Shown: positions 1 through 10,379 of the stretch, in pieces
Position numbering within the stretch: position 1 is the first letter of the stretch
Layout of the letters: each line of letters opens with the position of its first letter
Source of the DNA: Euwallacea fornicatus
Taxonomy: Eukaryota; Arthropoda; Insecta; Coleoptera; Curculionidae
Reading direction: 5' to 3'
DNA: 64,000 nt
Assembly (NCBI RefSeq): GCF_040115645.1
Contig: NC_089560.1
Coordinates: 2,232,001 to 2,296,000 of the forward strand
The notes under the pieces: model-generated
Seen by the model: the letters and a program-made list of their open reading frames with translations, nothing else
Told to the model about the DNA's origin: nothing
The model's database searches: none
Translations under genes and position numbers: made by a program

Positions 1-50
1 CGTTTAAAGGACGTTACAACAAACCGGAAGAGATTTATTCATTTCGTTTA

Positions 51-285
51 AAAATAAGTAAAGAAAGACAAATAATTCTCACGGTCCAAATATTAGAAAA
101 TCCGGATACTAGCGCCAGCCGTATATCTGAGGCAGCGGGGATCAGAAAATCATAAATTTTTAGACGTCTACGGAAAGACGCTGGTTCCATATCAGTTTAT
201 GCCTGTTCAAAATTGTTGCGAAAAGATTTTCAATCCAGAATTGATTTCTGCAATTTGTTATTCCAAATGCAACATCATGACTCCA
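51..285 (+). pseudogene. Mariner-like transposase N-terminal remnant
   Basis: The plus strand encodes a helix-turn-helix segment typical of mariner-superfamily transposases: ILENPDTSASRISEAAGIRK, a stop codon, then IFRRLRKDAG and DFQSRIDFCNLLFQM. The spacing of the 'ENP..S.R.ia...gi' helix and the 'DF..R..FC' motif matches the DNA-binding region of the rosa-like elements elsewhere in this window. One in-frame stop (after RKS) and the absence of any catalytic domain downstream make it a dead fragment. No terminal repeat is visible before base 1, so the 5' limit is unknown. It lies antisense inside intron 6 of timeout. Confidence 0.7.
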
Positions 286-1161
286 TAGAATTGTAAATCA
301 AATGTGTTATAACAATAGTGATAAAACTTTGGTTTAAAACGTGGAAAACCTATTGATGTTGACAGTCGAAATTTCAAAAATTTACTTTATTAATTTTCCT
401 TAATTTTCAATGTAATTGACTGAATTTAAAATATCTCTAAAACCGTTAGAAACACGAGTTGTTTTGCAGAATACCTTTTTAACATACGCTTTAACTGCCG
501 CTGCGTGTTCACCTCAATTACTAAAGCAGGCTTTATGAGAGCAGGAAGCAGAGCGATGCATGTGGAAAACAAAATTTATTTTCCTAACGATTTTCACAAA
601 AAAGAACGAACGCAAATCTGAGCAGAGCATTGTTCAGTTGCAAGGAGCGGAGCAAGTCCGTACGCAACTTGCTGCACACATTAGTTTGCAGTGCGACCCA
701 TAAAGAATAAAGAGGAAATTTCCATCCTCGGCGCAGTCAAGGAATTAACGATGAATACCCGCAAATACTGCGAATCCTGAATGCATATCCAGTAATTTCC
801 ATATTCCGGCAGCAAAATCGTTCAATATCTCATCCCGACAATATTCAAATCAGTTTTTAAAAGACCGTTTTCTCTATTCGTCGGTTTTTTGGTATGCGCT
901 TTTATTTCCTGTTGTATCGTCAATATATTGAATTCCTCCCGCTTTGCGTTCTCGCTTAAAGCATGAAATATTTCCTCGCAGTCACTGAACCCGATTCGGC
1001 AAGAGAAATCTATAAGATGGGACATATTCAGTCAGAGCAATCGCCCAGCGCGAAATGGGCCAATTCTCAATCGACTTGACTGATCTCGAGTAATAAAATT
1101 ACCAAGTCAAAACGCAGAAAAGTAACAAACAACTGAAAAATGTAGATATAAGCAAACTCAC
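286..1161 (-). other. timeout intron 6, visible part
   Basis: This is the intron downstream of timeout exon 6, starting with a GTGAGT donor at 1161 and running off the window. I searched it for the next conserved TIMELESS segment (family pattern 'ET(L/M)SV.TFHF') and did not find it. It contains a 67-codon minus-strand ORF (822-1025) that I cannot identify. Confidence 0.6.
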
Positions 1162-1388
1162 CTAACGAGTTTCACTTCGAATTTGTAGCACCTGTTGAAC
1201 TCCATGAAAAATCGCATGGCCCACAGGTAATAGGATTCATCATGGGCCTGTGCTTTTGCCCTAACCAAATTGTCTTTCACGTGATACATCAAAGTGTTGT
1301 ACGCGCCATTCAGAAATTCGACACAGAATTCCTTGAGGAAAAGCCGAATACTGAAAGCGGATCTCCGCCCTGTGGCTGCGGCTTTTAT
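1162..1388 (-). CDS. timeout: timeout exon 6
   Basis: Acceptor TTTTCCTCAG|ATAAAAGC, donor CTCGTTAG|GTGAGT. It encodes IKAAATGRRSAFSIRLFLKE, FCVEFLNGAYNTLMYHVKDN and AQAHDESYYLWAMRFFMEFN, closely matching human RRSALNVRLFLRDFCSEFLE and HDETYYMWALAFFMAFNR. It ends with AG of a split codon (S or R), so at least one further exon is needed. None is recognisable in the remaining 1.16 kb. Confidence 0.95.
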
Positions 1389-4300
1389 CTGAGGAAAAAA
1401 ACTCTTTGGCATATTTTGAAACTTTTGAAAACTCTATTTTACTCAAGATGAAGTTGTCTTAATTTATAATTTTTAAGAACTCACGAAAGATATAATAAAG
1501 AGAGATAAAATTGGACATTATCCAAACTGTAGTCGGAACTAGTCGAAGTTCAATTAAAGATAACGACGACTATTCAGAGACATAAAATGAAAACGATCCG
1601 AACAATTCTTAAGTAAAATGAAAGTTTTTATCCAGCAACTTACCGGAAGGCGATTTTTCGGAGTTTTAGGCTTGGTCTTATCGACGTCGAAATTGAGTGA
1701 ATCCAGTTTGCCTAACGGCTTGTGATAAATAAGCTCGTTGTCGCTTATAGACTTCATCGACTTCACGACGAACGTGCCGCCGAACCTCGAGTGTCTGGAA
1801 AATCATCACATCCTCATCATTTAACTAAGGAGATATTATTTTCTCCAAAACTTTATTATTTATTCTCGAAATGGAAAGGCCATTTTAGACACTTTCTCTC
1901 AATAATTATTTTCCGCACAACCAACCCCAGGCACATTCCTGGAGGAGATAAAACCAAACACAAAGATTCCCCAAAATACTAACTTACCGCTAGTTAAAGT
2001 GTGGAATTTTTAGCATTTCCACAGAAGCAAAATGAATATGGCATGAGTTATAAAATTACAAAATGGAAATTTCCAAGCCAATTGCTTTGCGGTCATTTAA
2101 TTGATTGCAGTTGCTTATTACAAATGGACAGAAAATTAAATTGGGTTCAAATAGCCACAAAATAAAGCAGACAATTGTGGACATGAAGCAAAAAATAATA
2201 TTTAATTTTAAAGTAAGGACGAAGTCGATATGTAGAATAAATAGTAATTGTAAAATCACTGCTTCGCTAGTATCGAAACGTTCGAAAATTAAGGGGTAGC
2301 GCATGGACATATGTGCAACAAAATAAATGTTCATCTTTTTTTTTTAAGTTCGTACAAAAACTAAAAGGCATTAAAGAGAAGTAAAAAGCTTAAGTAATCA
2401 GTCAAAAAATATGTAATAGACTGGAAATTTGAAAATCGTCGGGCATTTACCTGTGACTAGCTAGACAGTATAACAATTGTCTGCGACAGTTTAAGTGAAA
2501 GAACTCTAATGATGCGTTATTATAGTCAAAGTAATGATAATTTCTCCGGAACCGTGTATGCATGCTTCTATCTCTCAAAAGCGAATATTTGATCTCTGAT
2601 CCTCAAAAGAACGTCGATGTAGCAGCATCAAAACCTATTTTCACGGATCAGCTCACACTTTGAAGGCAACTCCTCACTATTAGGACTATTTTAGGACTAT
2701 TTTACCTCGTTCCGCTGAAAGCTTTAGCCTTTTTCTGCCTCTGGTTGATTTCTTTATGCCGAATGGCCAACAGCTCTGCCTCATCCCGAATTTTTTCCGT
2801 TTGGCTTCGCTGCAAAGCAGCGTGTGCGAGCTCGGAAGCGTTCTGTTCACGCAACATAAACGACAGAATCTCCAAAATGTGTAAGTAATATGCATTTTCG
2901 ATCGCCGAACTCGATATATACAGGATTATGTCCAGCATGCCTGATTGATGAAGTGCCCACAACACCTGAAATGGACGTCGGAAATTTTTATTTTTATAAC
3001 TCCCTCGTGCGGAAAACCGACAGTTAACGCGTCATTATTTACAGCTCTGCAGCAAATGTGCTTTGACACTTCACATTACTGCAAATATCCGAAATGATTA
3101 ACATGCTGGAAGGTCAAAGCACCAGTGTCGAACAGAGGAACACGAACTAATTAGCAATTAAAGGATTCTGCAGCTGAATGACACTCAATTTTAGCTGGCA
3201 ATTAATATTGGTACTCCAAGTTAATTAGGTATAATGCGATGTCAGTATAACAGTAGATTATAATGTGTAGTAGCGAACACCCACAACTAATTCCCGCGCC
3301 CTCACCTGATCATGAACACTGGCATCGTTATCTGGTCTTTGTTCCATGGAATCTGCAGGAACGTACAAAACGTTCCTGATTAATATTAAAATCCTCTCGA
3401 TAATTAAGCTGTTTTCGTCGCCTCTTTGGAAAGGCTCCTGAAAATTTCAATAAAAACTTAACCAACCCAAAACTGGCACAAAGCGGTTAAGGAGATGCGT
3501 TCATAATTCATATTAAAAGGAAAATTATCTGACAGAGCAAACACACTACAATAATAAATGAACTAGAATTTAATAACTCCAAAGAAAACTTAACCATTGT
3601 TAAGAGTAGCGTACAAAGGAATCCGAAACAAAACCAAGAAACCTCGACAATGGAATTCTCTTGGCGAAGGAAAAAGAAACCCTAAGCTCACCCCCCGGAG
3701 ACTTTCGGCAAGCGCCTAACTTGCGATTTAGGTTTTAATAATGTCCCCATAAAACTTTAATTAATTTACTTTTCAGGTCCTTTGTCCCCGGATATTTATG
3801 CCGTGTTTTTGCCTGAAGTATTCGGACTACGCTCCGAGGAATGTGGAAAAAGATTAAGCAGAATATAGGCCCCTTTGCCAGCCCTAACACAAAACACTTA
3901 CAATTTCAAGAATTTTGCTCAATCTGGTGCTGAGCACCGCCCATACAGCTTCGTCTGCAAATGCTTCTTTGTAATTTTTTAAATGGTCTTCCACCTGCAG
4001 GTACAAATTCCTCGTAGTCTTCTCCACAGGTATTTGCTCGTTCCACAACATCAAAGCCGGAGTTGTTAAATTTACAATCAATCTGGAAATTGCAAATAAC
4101 AGTTTTGAACTTTTGAAAGTTTTCTCCGGCGGAATACACAAAAGAATTGCAGGTGGGTGTAAAAGTATATCATACGACTCTGCAAGGTAACCCATTCGTG
4201 AAACGATGGTTTAAACACAGGAAATTGAGTTCTCATTCCCCAAAGAAAATTGTTTGGAAATCGGGCGGAATCTCAGCACAAAACTTTTCAATTTATTCTG

Positions 4301-7300
4301 GCAATAGCTAGGATGATATTGCTTTTCAGTTATAGCCTGCGACGAAATTCAATCCTTTACTTGCCAGTAAACGCTGTATTGCTACGTAAAATCCCAGATA
4401 GATTTTACTGCACTACACACCATAACCGTAAAAGGGAATTGAAATTATGACATTTTTCACTCAATTCGAAAAGATTTTTTCTCACGTGGAAAGCCAATTA
4501 ATTTGCTTTTAGACCCAGTCGTATGAAAGTCAGTTCAGCCGAACCAGTAGGGCTCCTTGGGCCATCCCAAGACAACAGCATTGTTGACAGACACGAATGA
4601 AATTAATTTGCCTGCATTGATACTTTTATTGGACGATTTAAGCACCAATTCTGGTACACTTAGTATGGTTTTCAAATAATTGGGCGAAAAAAAAATTAAT
4701 TCCCTTTTAAATTAAAAAAAAAAATCTTTGCAAATTAACCGAGAAACAACATAATTTCGTAGCACTTTGCGTAAGCAAAGATGTTCTTATTGGATGCTTA
4801 AAGTACCAGTTCTGTTTCGCCTGAACCGACTTTCATAGCTGGGCCTTTAGAGATTTTAATGTGCCTATCTGTCTTCATCTAAACCATGCGTGTTCAACTT
4901 CTATCAAGGCCCAGGAAAGAGTGTATAAATCAGCTTGTATAAAGGGCCCGACAAATTAAATCTTTGAACGGTAAGCCTACCGCTCGGCCTACCTCCATTA
5001 AACATTTAAATTCAGATTAAATTTTGATACGGCCATAAAAAGACCTAAGTCTGAGCGCTAAGCCTTAAAACTTCACGACAGTAACTGCGGGGGTTCTATT
5101 TCAGGATTTACATATTATACTTTCGCAAAATAAATTATGTGCTCGGTTTACTCTAAAACACAACGGTGTTGTTTACATGCAGGATGTGGGTTGTTGAATA
5201 TCGCCTTGAGGTTTGTTTAAAAACATGGATATGGGATTATGTAAGTGGGAGGAGGGCCGCTAGCAAAACAAGTCAAAAAGGCGGATTTATTCTCTCAAAT
5301 AAAGATCCTCGGATTATCCATTCCAAGATGGTGGTTACATGATTTGCTAGTCCCCTTCTTCGTACTAAAATACATATATATACATGCACAGTGAGGTCCA
5401 AATTAAACGTTGATGTAAAGGCATTTTAAGAAGTATCAAAGATAGAAAACTGGTTAAATTGAAAAAGTGAAAAGGAATTTAATAGCGAGTTCATTGCAGT
5501 TTTGCTGTTTTTTTGTTTTTGAATTAATTTCTAAAACCCTGCGTTATCGAAAAAGATATGCAATCACTTGAATTAAAAAACGTCTCAATTTTGAAATCTG
5601 TAAAAACAGGAAAATTTTTGCGACCTATACACCTCTGCGGTTAGTTTTAGTTGCGACGTTTTTGAATCAGAGATATGAGTATTAACTTTTTTCCTTACGT
5701 TACTATTTTTTATTTAGGAATTAAAATCTTTCCACTACGAATTAGTTAATGAAATCGGCACTTAAATTCTCTTCAACTTTTCCCATATAGTCATTTTTTT
5801 AGTTCTTATAATTTCCAAAATCCCATAGATGTCGACCCAATTTGGGCCCCAAAATATTTTTTGTTTGATAAGTTTAAAAGCTCCATTTCCTATAATACAT
5901 ATATGTATACATATTCAGGGGTCACCTTTGAAAGCTCACACAATCCGCATATGGAAAATTATCAATTTAATATATTTTTGAAACGTGTATTATTGTTTTA
6001 TGGGAAAAACCTGACATTGTAAAAATATTTTTAAGACAATGTAACTTCTCGTTACATCGGAAACTGACCTTCATTTAATTTTTTAAATAGAACATGACAG
6101 TTTTTTTTAGTGAAAATAGGTTTTATGTTGAAAATAAACATAAGTTTCATAATATAATATAGTACCGATTTTCAACTTTTTTTATTTATTTTGAATTTTA
6201 CAACTCTTTCGGCAGTTGTAGACCTTTACTAAAACTAAATTATTTACAAAACTATTTGACATAAATTGATGAAGTAAATTTTATATTTCTGGAAAATTAA
6301 CATTCTTATTGTTTTCACTTTTAGAATCTCAGTTACTGGAAGTACCTTTTTCAATACCAAATATCAAAGTTCTTAACAATTTTTTATATCTTTCACATTT
6401 CTAATTATGGAAATTCTGATTTAAACTTTTAAATATTATGGTTGTCAGGCATTTTCTCGGACGTTTTAGCCACAGGAACTACGATTTTTAATGTCAACAC
6501 TCAGATTTCTAGTGTTTCCATTTTTTGTTTGAACCACTTTTCACAGTTCTCTGAACTTTTCATAGATTTTGATTGCGACAACTGAATATTTAAAAACAAA
6601 GTTATCGCGAATGTTTCCTATTCAATACTCATAAACGAGCTGGCGAGTCGAACTGCATATAAGGAACTTGGTAAAAAGAAACGCAAAATCTCAGAATTTA
6701 ACTCATTTTTTAATAAAAAAAACTATATTAACAAAACTCATTAAGACCCTTTCAAAACCTCCAAATCTTAAGTGTAATTAAATTTTTGTATCTTTGGTTA
6801 TACGGCCTTAAACTATTAGGACTATATTACCGAATTGGTTATTACTATTTGTGACTGGAACACCAGATATAACAATAAAGTGTTCCTTATCCAAGAGATA
6901 TATTTCCGATTTATTCTTCAAATTAAACAACTTAGAATTTATCTTAATCATATCCAAAATTTGCTTCAGATACCGAAGTTGTCTTTCAAAAATCCCATGA
7001 CATCACTGGTTTTAAATAGAACTGGCAATACTGCAATAAAAAATATTTTCGAGTATTTTTTATTCCATTTTCTACAATGTATAATCTCTGAAGTATACTC
7101 CATGATCTATGTTATTGGAACTCCCGACAACCCTATAGGAAGGATAGAGGTCCCTTAGGAATCACCACGTTTCTCTCAGGCTACCTGCTGGACAATTCTC
7201 TGAAGGCTAGATTTCCTCTTAACCCCAAATTCATAAACACGCTTCTACCACTTGTATTTACACATTAAACAACCAAAATTGGATTGTGGTTCAATTTCGA

Positions 7301-8814
7301 TACAATCAGAGGTAATAAATAGCAGAACAGTAATTCTAAACTTATTACTATATAATTTATATAAATATTAAATAAGTCAAAACAGGGTTTCTAAGATCAT
7401 ACAGACAAAGGCAGCAACTTAATTTACCATAAAAATGGCAAATTTGCAATTATTCGTTTCTTTTTAGAAGATTTTCATTAAAATCTCATTTTAATAAGCT
7501 GCCAGTTCGTATTCTAGTTGCTCTTAAGCGCATTGAGAATTACAATGAGTTTAAAAGGAGTAAGAAACAGGATGTGAAGGACATGTTGAGTGGTAGGTGA
7601 GGTTTTTCATAGCATTTTGACAATTTAACCTGAAAATTTATTCATGAATTTCTTCGTAAAAGCGCTTCATTAATTAATTCACGTACCTACACATATAAAA
7701 CTTCTTTGACACTGACAATTTTGCCGTGAGATAATTCAAGAATAAAGACGCAAAGTTGTTGTGCTTAGATTTAAACGTGTTCTAATTGTTGAGATAATTC
7801 CAGGCTTCGGACACATAAAAATATCAAGTGTCAAAGATAAAATGTTTTATTTATTTATTTATTTATTTATTGGCGTTAATTTTTCCCGTTTGCTTAAGAT
7901 TTGTTTGCTAAAAACTGCGAAAGACGACAAAATTCTCAATAAAATATAAAAATATTTTGTTTATAAATTGAAGTTGGTAAAACAATTCAGTCAGTGTAAC
8001 ACATATTAGTTTATGTAATATCACATAACATGTGCTTTCAAATAAAAGAAAACAACACTTTTATTCTGTAGGAATCAAAAGTCATAGAATAATTTATACA
8101 AAAGATAGCTCCTCAGATACATTTTAAATAGGTCTATGGACTTCAGTCAAATAAAAAAAATTTGTGTAAAATGCTGTGGTAATATGTTTAGTAGTCAACA
8201 AAACATATTACTGTTCCAAAATAGTTAGAGTACAATACAGTGGACTAAGAAGATCTATGTTATATAGAGTATTGTAAGATTTTGTCAGTGTGTATTTAGT
8301 TAGATGGTTTTTAAACGCATACATAGCACTGAGCAGAACATAAATCTGCAAACTATGATTTATGAGTTCAGTGGCATCAGCAAAAATACATTTTTAATTA
8401 TATGTTTTTGCGGTATAAACATTCTACAATGATGTGTTGATCAATTTCACTAATGATTTCATAATTTTAATTCATCTCATCATTGGTAATCCAAATATTT
8501 GGCTGATTGGTAAATTATAATACCTGTACATATTATAATAACTCTTATTCCAGTCCTTACCTTAATAAGACATCGAACAAATCAGACTCTTCCCAATAGC
8601 TCTTTAGTAGGGGCAATAAATCACTCTGTAAAACTCCAGTTTCTCCCAGCTGTCTTCGAATATCATGGGTCTCATCATCTCTCCTTAAGTAGCGAATCAA
8701 ATCTTTGACAGTCTCCAAAGTATTAGCATCTGCGTAATATTTATTAGACTTTGAATCAAAATACCCGAGGGCATTGCAGGCTGCAGCCAAATCTGCACTC
8801 AACAGGGACGACAT
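1162..8814 (-). CDS. timeout: timeout (TIMELESS orthologue), exons 1-6 of a longer gene
   Basis: TIMELESS/Tof1/Swi1-family protein. The family works in the nucleus with TIPIN as the fork protection complex: it stabilises stalled replication forks, couples helicase to polymerase and supports the S-phase checkpoint and cohesion. Insect timeout is also implicated in light input to the clock. Six exons (8561-8814, 3902-4082, 3306-3437, 2706-2965, 1644-1794, 1162-1388) join in frame to about 401 residues. The product follows human TIMELESS block by block: ALGY near the start, VKDLIRYLRRDDETHDIRRQ, LIVNLTTPAL, LQVEDHLKNYKEAFADEA, ERILILIRNVLYVPAD, LWALHQSG, RHSRFGG, LIYHKPLG and HDESYYLWAMRFFMEFNR. 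It resembles vertebrate TIMELESS far more than Drosophila clock TIM, so it is timeout and not timeless. The C-terminal two thirds are outside the window. All introns have GT-AG ends. Confidence 0.95.
1389..1643 (-). other. timeout intron 5
   Basis: 255-bp intron, donor GTAAGT, pyrimidine tract TTTTTTCCTCAG. No internal feature. Confidence 0.85.
1644..1794 (-). CDS. timeout: timeout exon 5
   Basis: Acceptor GATTTTCCAG|ACACTCG, donor CTTCCG|GTAAGT. The product starts RHSRFGGTFVVKSMKSISDN and continues ELIYHKPLGKLDSLNFDVDK, ending in a basic tail. The RHSRFGG and LI(Y/F)HK motifs are hallmarks of this part of TIMELESS. It ends in phase 0. Confidence 0.95.
1795..2705 (-). other. timeout intron 4
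   Basis: 911-bp AT-rich intron. ORFs here (plus 1722-1982, 2105-2299; minus 2056-2334) are compositional and lack motifs or splice context. No mobile element recognised. Confidence 0.8.
2706..2965 (-). CDS. timeout: timeout exon 4
   Basis: Acceptor CATTTCAG|GTGTTG, donor GGAACGAG|GTAAAA. It encodes VLWALHQSGMLDIILYISSS, then YYLHILEILSFMLREQNASE and a basic glutamine/arginine-rich helix ending KAKAFSGT. This corresponds to human LLWAIHLSGLDDLLLFLASS through LHVLEIVSLMFRDQN. It ends with two bases (AG) of an arginine codon finished by exon 5. Confidence 0.95.
2966..3305 (-). other. timeout intron 3
   Basis: 340-bp intron with GTGAGG donor and CATTTCAG acceptor. Nothing else visible. Confidence 0.85.
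3306..3437 (-). CDS. timeout: timeout exon 3
   Basis: 44 codons, phase 0 to phase 0, acceptor TTTTCAG|GAGCC, donor GATCAG|GTGAGG. It encodes EPFQRGDENSLIIERILILI followed by RNVLYVPADSMEQRPDNDAS and VHDQ, matching the conserved ERILLLVRNILHVPAD and DASAHDQ blocks of human TIMELESS. I derived it by translating between splice sites: no stand-alone ORF marks it because both flanks stop quickly. Confidence 0.95.
3438..3901 (-). other. timeout intron 2
   Basis: 464-bp intron with GTAAGT donor and TTTTCAG acceptor. Nothing else visible. Confidence 0.85.
3902..4082 (-). CDS. timeout: timeout exon 2
   Basis: Acceptor TTCCAG|ATTGATT at 4082 and donor GAAATT|GTAAGT at 3902. After completing the split arginine codon it encodes RLIVNLTTPALMLWNEQIPV, then a helix-rich stretch with LYLQVEDHLKNYKEAFADEA and VLSTRLSKILEI. 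This aligns with the human segment that follows LFDAVI and includes LQAYKEAF. It ends in phase 0. Confidence 0.95.
4083..8560 (-). other. timeout intron 1
   Basis: 4.48-kb intron with donor GTAAGG and acceptor TTGCAATTTCCAG. It is very AT-rich with many homopolymer runs and a TTTA microsatellite at 7846-7871. ORFs inside (for example plus 6835-7158) have low-complexity composition and no recognisable motif. I see no complete transposon or nested gene. A sequence starting CAGTGAGGTCC near 5391 resembles a transposon end, but no matching right end was found. Confidence 0.7.
7846..7871 (+). repeat. (TTTA)n microsatellite
   Basis: About six perfect TTTA units inside timeout intron 1. Confidence 0.95.
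8561..8814 (-). CDS. timeout: timeout exon 1 (start codon)
   Basis: 84 codons plus 2 nt, ending TTATTAAG|GTAAGG. I chose the ATG at 8814 (protein MSSLLSADLAAACNALGYFD) because this is where similarity to TIMELESS begins. An in-frame ATG 35 codons upstream (8919) would add a non-conserved, basic extension and cannot be excluded. The exon holds the most conserved N-terminal block, DLIRYLRRDDETHDIRRQLG, followed by LQSDLLPLLK and LFDVLL. The split arginine codon AG|A is completed by exon 2. Confidence 0.95.
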
Positions 8815-9141
8815 TTCGCCAATAAGCAGTTTTTCCGTCGGTTTTCCACTAAAAGCACTTTTCGTCCGCTTTAATGTCGGTGTTATTGGTAAACAGCGTT
8901 GAAAACTGCCGGCGAGCAAGCGGAAAAAAGTTAAAAAGTTTACCGGGATCTCGTTATGTCTTCATTCAAATTGCGAGACGATGAACAGGGACGATCAATA
9001 CTAGTTTATGGACGTCGAAAAAATGCGAGAAACGCTTCACAATGATTATTTTCGTTTACTTTTCTTTGGTTTGAAAACTTAATCGAAAACAACAAACAAA
9101 CTCTATTTGAGGTTATGTCGGAACGTGAGTACCAGGAAATC

Positions 9142-9149
9142 GCGGGAAA
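9142..9149 (-). promoter_or_regulatory. E2F-type site (TTTCCCGC)
   Basis: GCGGGAAA on the plus strand is a perfect match to the E2F/DP consensus TTTSSCGC in reverse. TIMELESS-family genes act in S phase, so an E2F site between the two genes makes sense. An 8-bp match can also occur by chance. Confidence 0.4.
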
Positions 9150-9154
9150 GCAAA

Positions 9155-9191
9155 TATAAAACCTGCGCAGTACCGAGAGCATAGTCTCACT
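9155..9191 (+). promoter_or_regulatory. TATA box and initiator-like core promoter
   Basis: TATAAA at 9155-9160 is followed about 32 bp later by TCACT at 9187-9191, close to the arthropod initiator TCAKT. The spacing fits a rightward core promoter that would give a 5' UTR of about 30 nt before the ATG at 9217. Confidence 0.4.
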
Positions 9192-9216
9192 ATTATAGTG
9201 AGTTTCTTAATTTCAT

Positions 9217-9504
9217 GTGAAGGAATTAAAATTGTATAATGATAGAATGAGCTATTACCAAATAAGAAATATCAGGAAAATTCTGGCTGAATTGAAAAAA
9301 AACTATATCAATAACAGTACCTTAGTGATGTTTGTCTTGTGTCTTATCTCATTGCGATGTAATAAAGAGAGACAGCAACAGGTACATCTTTTGAAGGATG
9401 AGCGAATCATTCCTTTGGTAGTTTCCAGTTATTTAGTGAACAGTGTTGCCAATCGTACCAAAATTCCTGCGACAGCGAGTTTTGTGACCTCGGCGGTATT
9501 ATAA
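9217..9504 (+). CDS. Unassigned 95-codon ORF, divergent partner of timeout
   Basis: Opens with ATG at 9217 (a second in-frame ATG is at 9247) just downstream of the TATA/initiator pair and reads to TAA at 9502-9504. The protein looks globular and helical: MSYYQIRNIRKILAELKKNY, an amphipathic stretch LVMFVLCLISLRCN, then KDERIIPLVVSSYLVNSV. The pattern of helices and IIPLV recalls an armadillo-type repeat, perhaps ARMC5-like, but that is an impression by eye. It may be a first exon: GT at 9496-9497 (GCG|GTATTA) is a usable though weak donor, and AATAAA follows at about 9511. I found no continuation exon. It could also be a short single-exon gene or chance. Confidence 0.4.
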   Translation: MKELKLYNDRMSYYQIRNIRKILAELKKNYINNSTLVMFVLCLISLRCNKERQQQVHLLKDERIIPLVVSSYLVNSVANRTKIPATASFVTSAVL

Positions 9505-10379
9505 TAAGAATAAAATAACAAAATTTGACCATATTTCGCTTATGCTCATTATGCTAATTTAACCGTAAAAAATACATATTGTGAAATGTTAAAATTCATG
9601 AGTAACTTTACCACAAATGGTAATTTGGCAGGAAAATATGTAAGAGATGATATATAACCCTGTACTGCAGCACTTCTCTACCTTTCCCTTTGTTTAATTA
9701 ATTGTGTATTTTTTTAATAAATTGGCAATACACTTTATTTTATTGAATTCTTACTTCTAAAGCGTAGTCGAACATTTCCTGAGTTATTTCGATAATTTTT
9801 AACTAAATCTGCTGGCAACACTGTATGGGAACTTTAGTACATAACCTTCTACTGGATGCGTCAAAAATGGTGGTTTTACTTATTCCTTATTCTTCCTGAT
9901 TTTTTCCTGTTTTGAATATTCTTTCGGTAAGTGTACAGCAAAATACATAGATAGCTATATACACCTAAATTAAAGCAGCCTGATACCTTAATTCCTTCAA
10001 TAAATTTAAAAAGGACATGGTATTGCCCTTCCCCTTAAGTTAATTGCTTCCATAAAACAGTCTCACCGATGCAGGGGCTTTACGGCATTTTGTTGTACGT
10101 CGGAAGCTCTTAATGATGAGCATAAAGAATTTTACAGCGTTTCTAGTAGGGTGTAAAAATGCATTTACTATACTAAACAGACACAGGACTACAAACCCTT
10201 AATCCTCTATCCAGGAGGGTGAGAATGAAAAGAAAGCCCTCCGTTGAAATGAATTTTCCTTTATTCTTGCTGGGAAATGGGGCTTTGATGGGAAACAAAT
10301 AGCTGCAAATGGAATAAAGGGGGGCGTTTCCATGAGAATTCTCTATATGACTGAACATTGTGTCAGTCATAAAAACATA
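9505..10379. other. Intergenic, no gene recognised
   Basis: AT-rich sequence with no motif-bearing ORF. The minus ORF at 10173-10490 runs into the adjacent transposon end and has no family signature. Confidence 0.6.

Larger units (their letters stand above)
8815..9216. promoter_or_regulatory. Divergent promoter between timeout and a rightward ORF
   Basis: About 400 bp separate the timeout start (8814, minus) from the first ATG of the rightward ORF (9217, plus). This stretch is less AT-rich than its surroundings and holds an E2F-type site and a TATA/initiator pair. No TATA box is obvious in the leftward direction, so timeout probably uses a TATA-less start here. The shared-promoter reading is an inference from spacing and motifs. 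Confidence 0.5.

Noticed and set aside
6835..7158. 107-codon plus ORF in timeout intron 1
   Set aside because: Low-complexity, I/N/Y/F-rich composition, no motif, no splice context.
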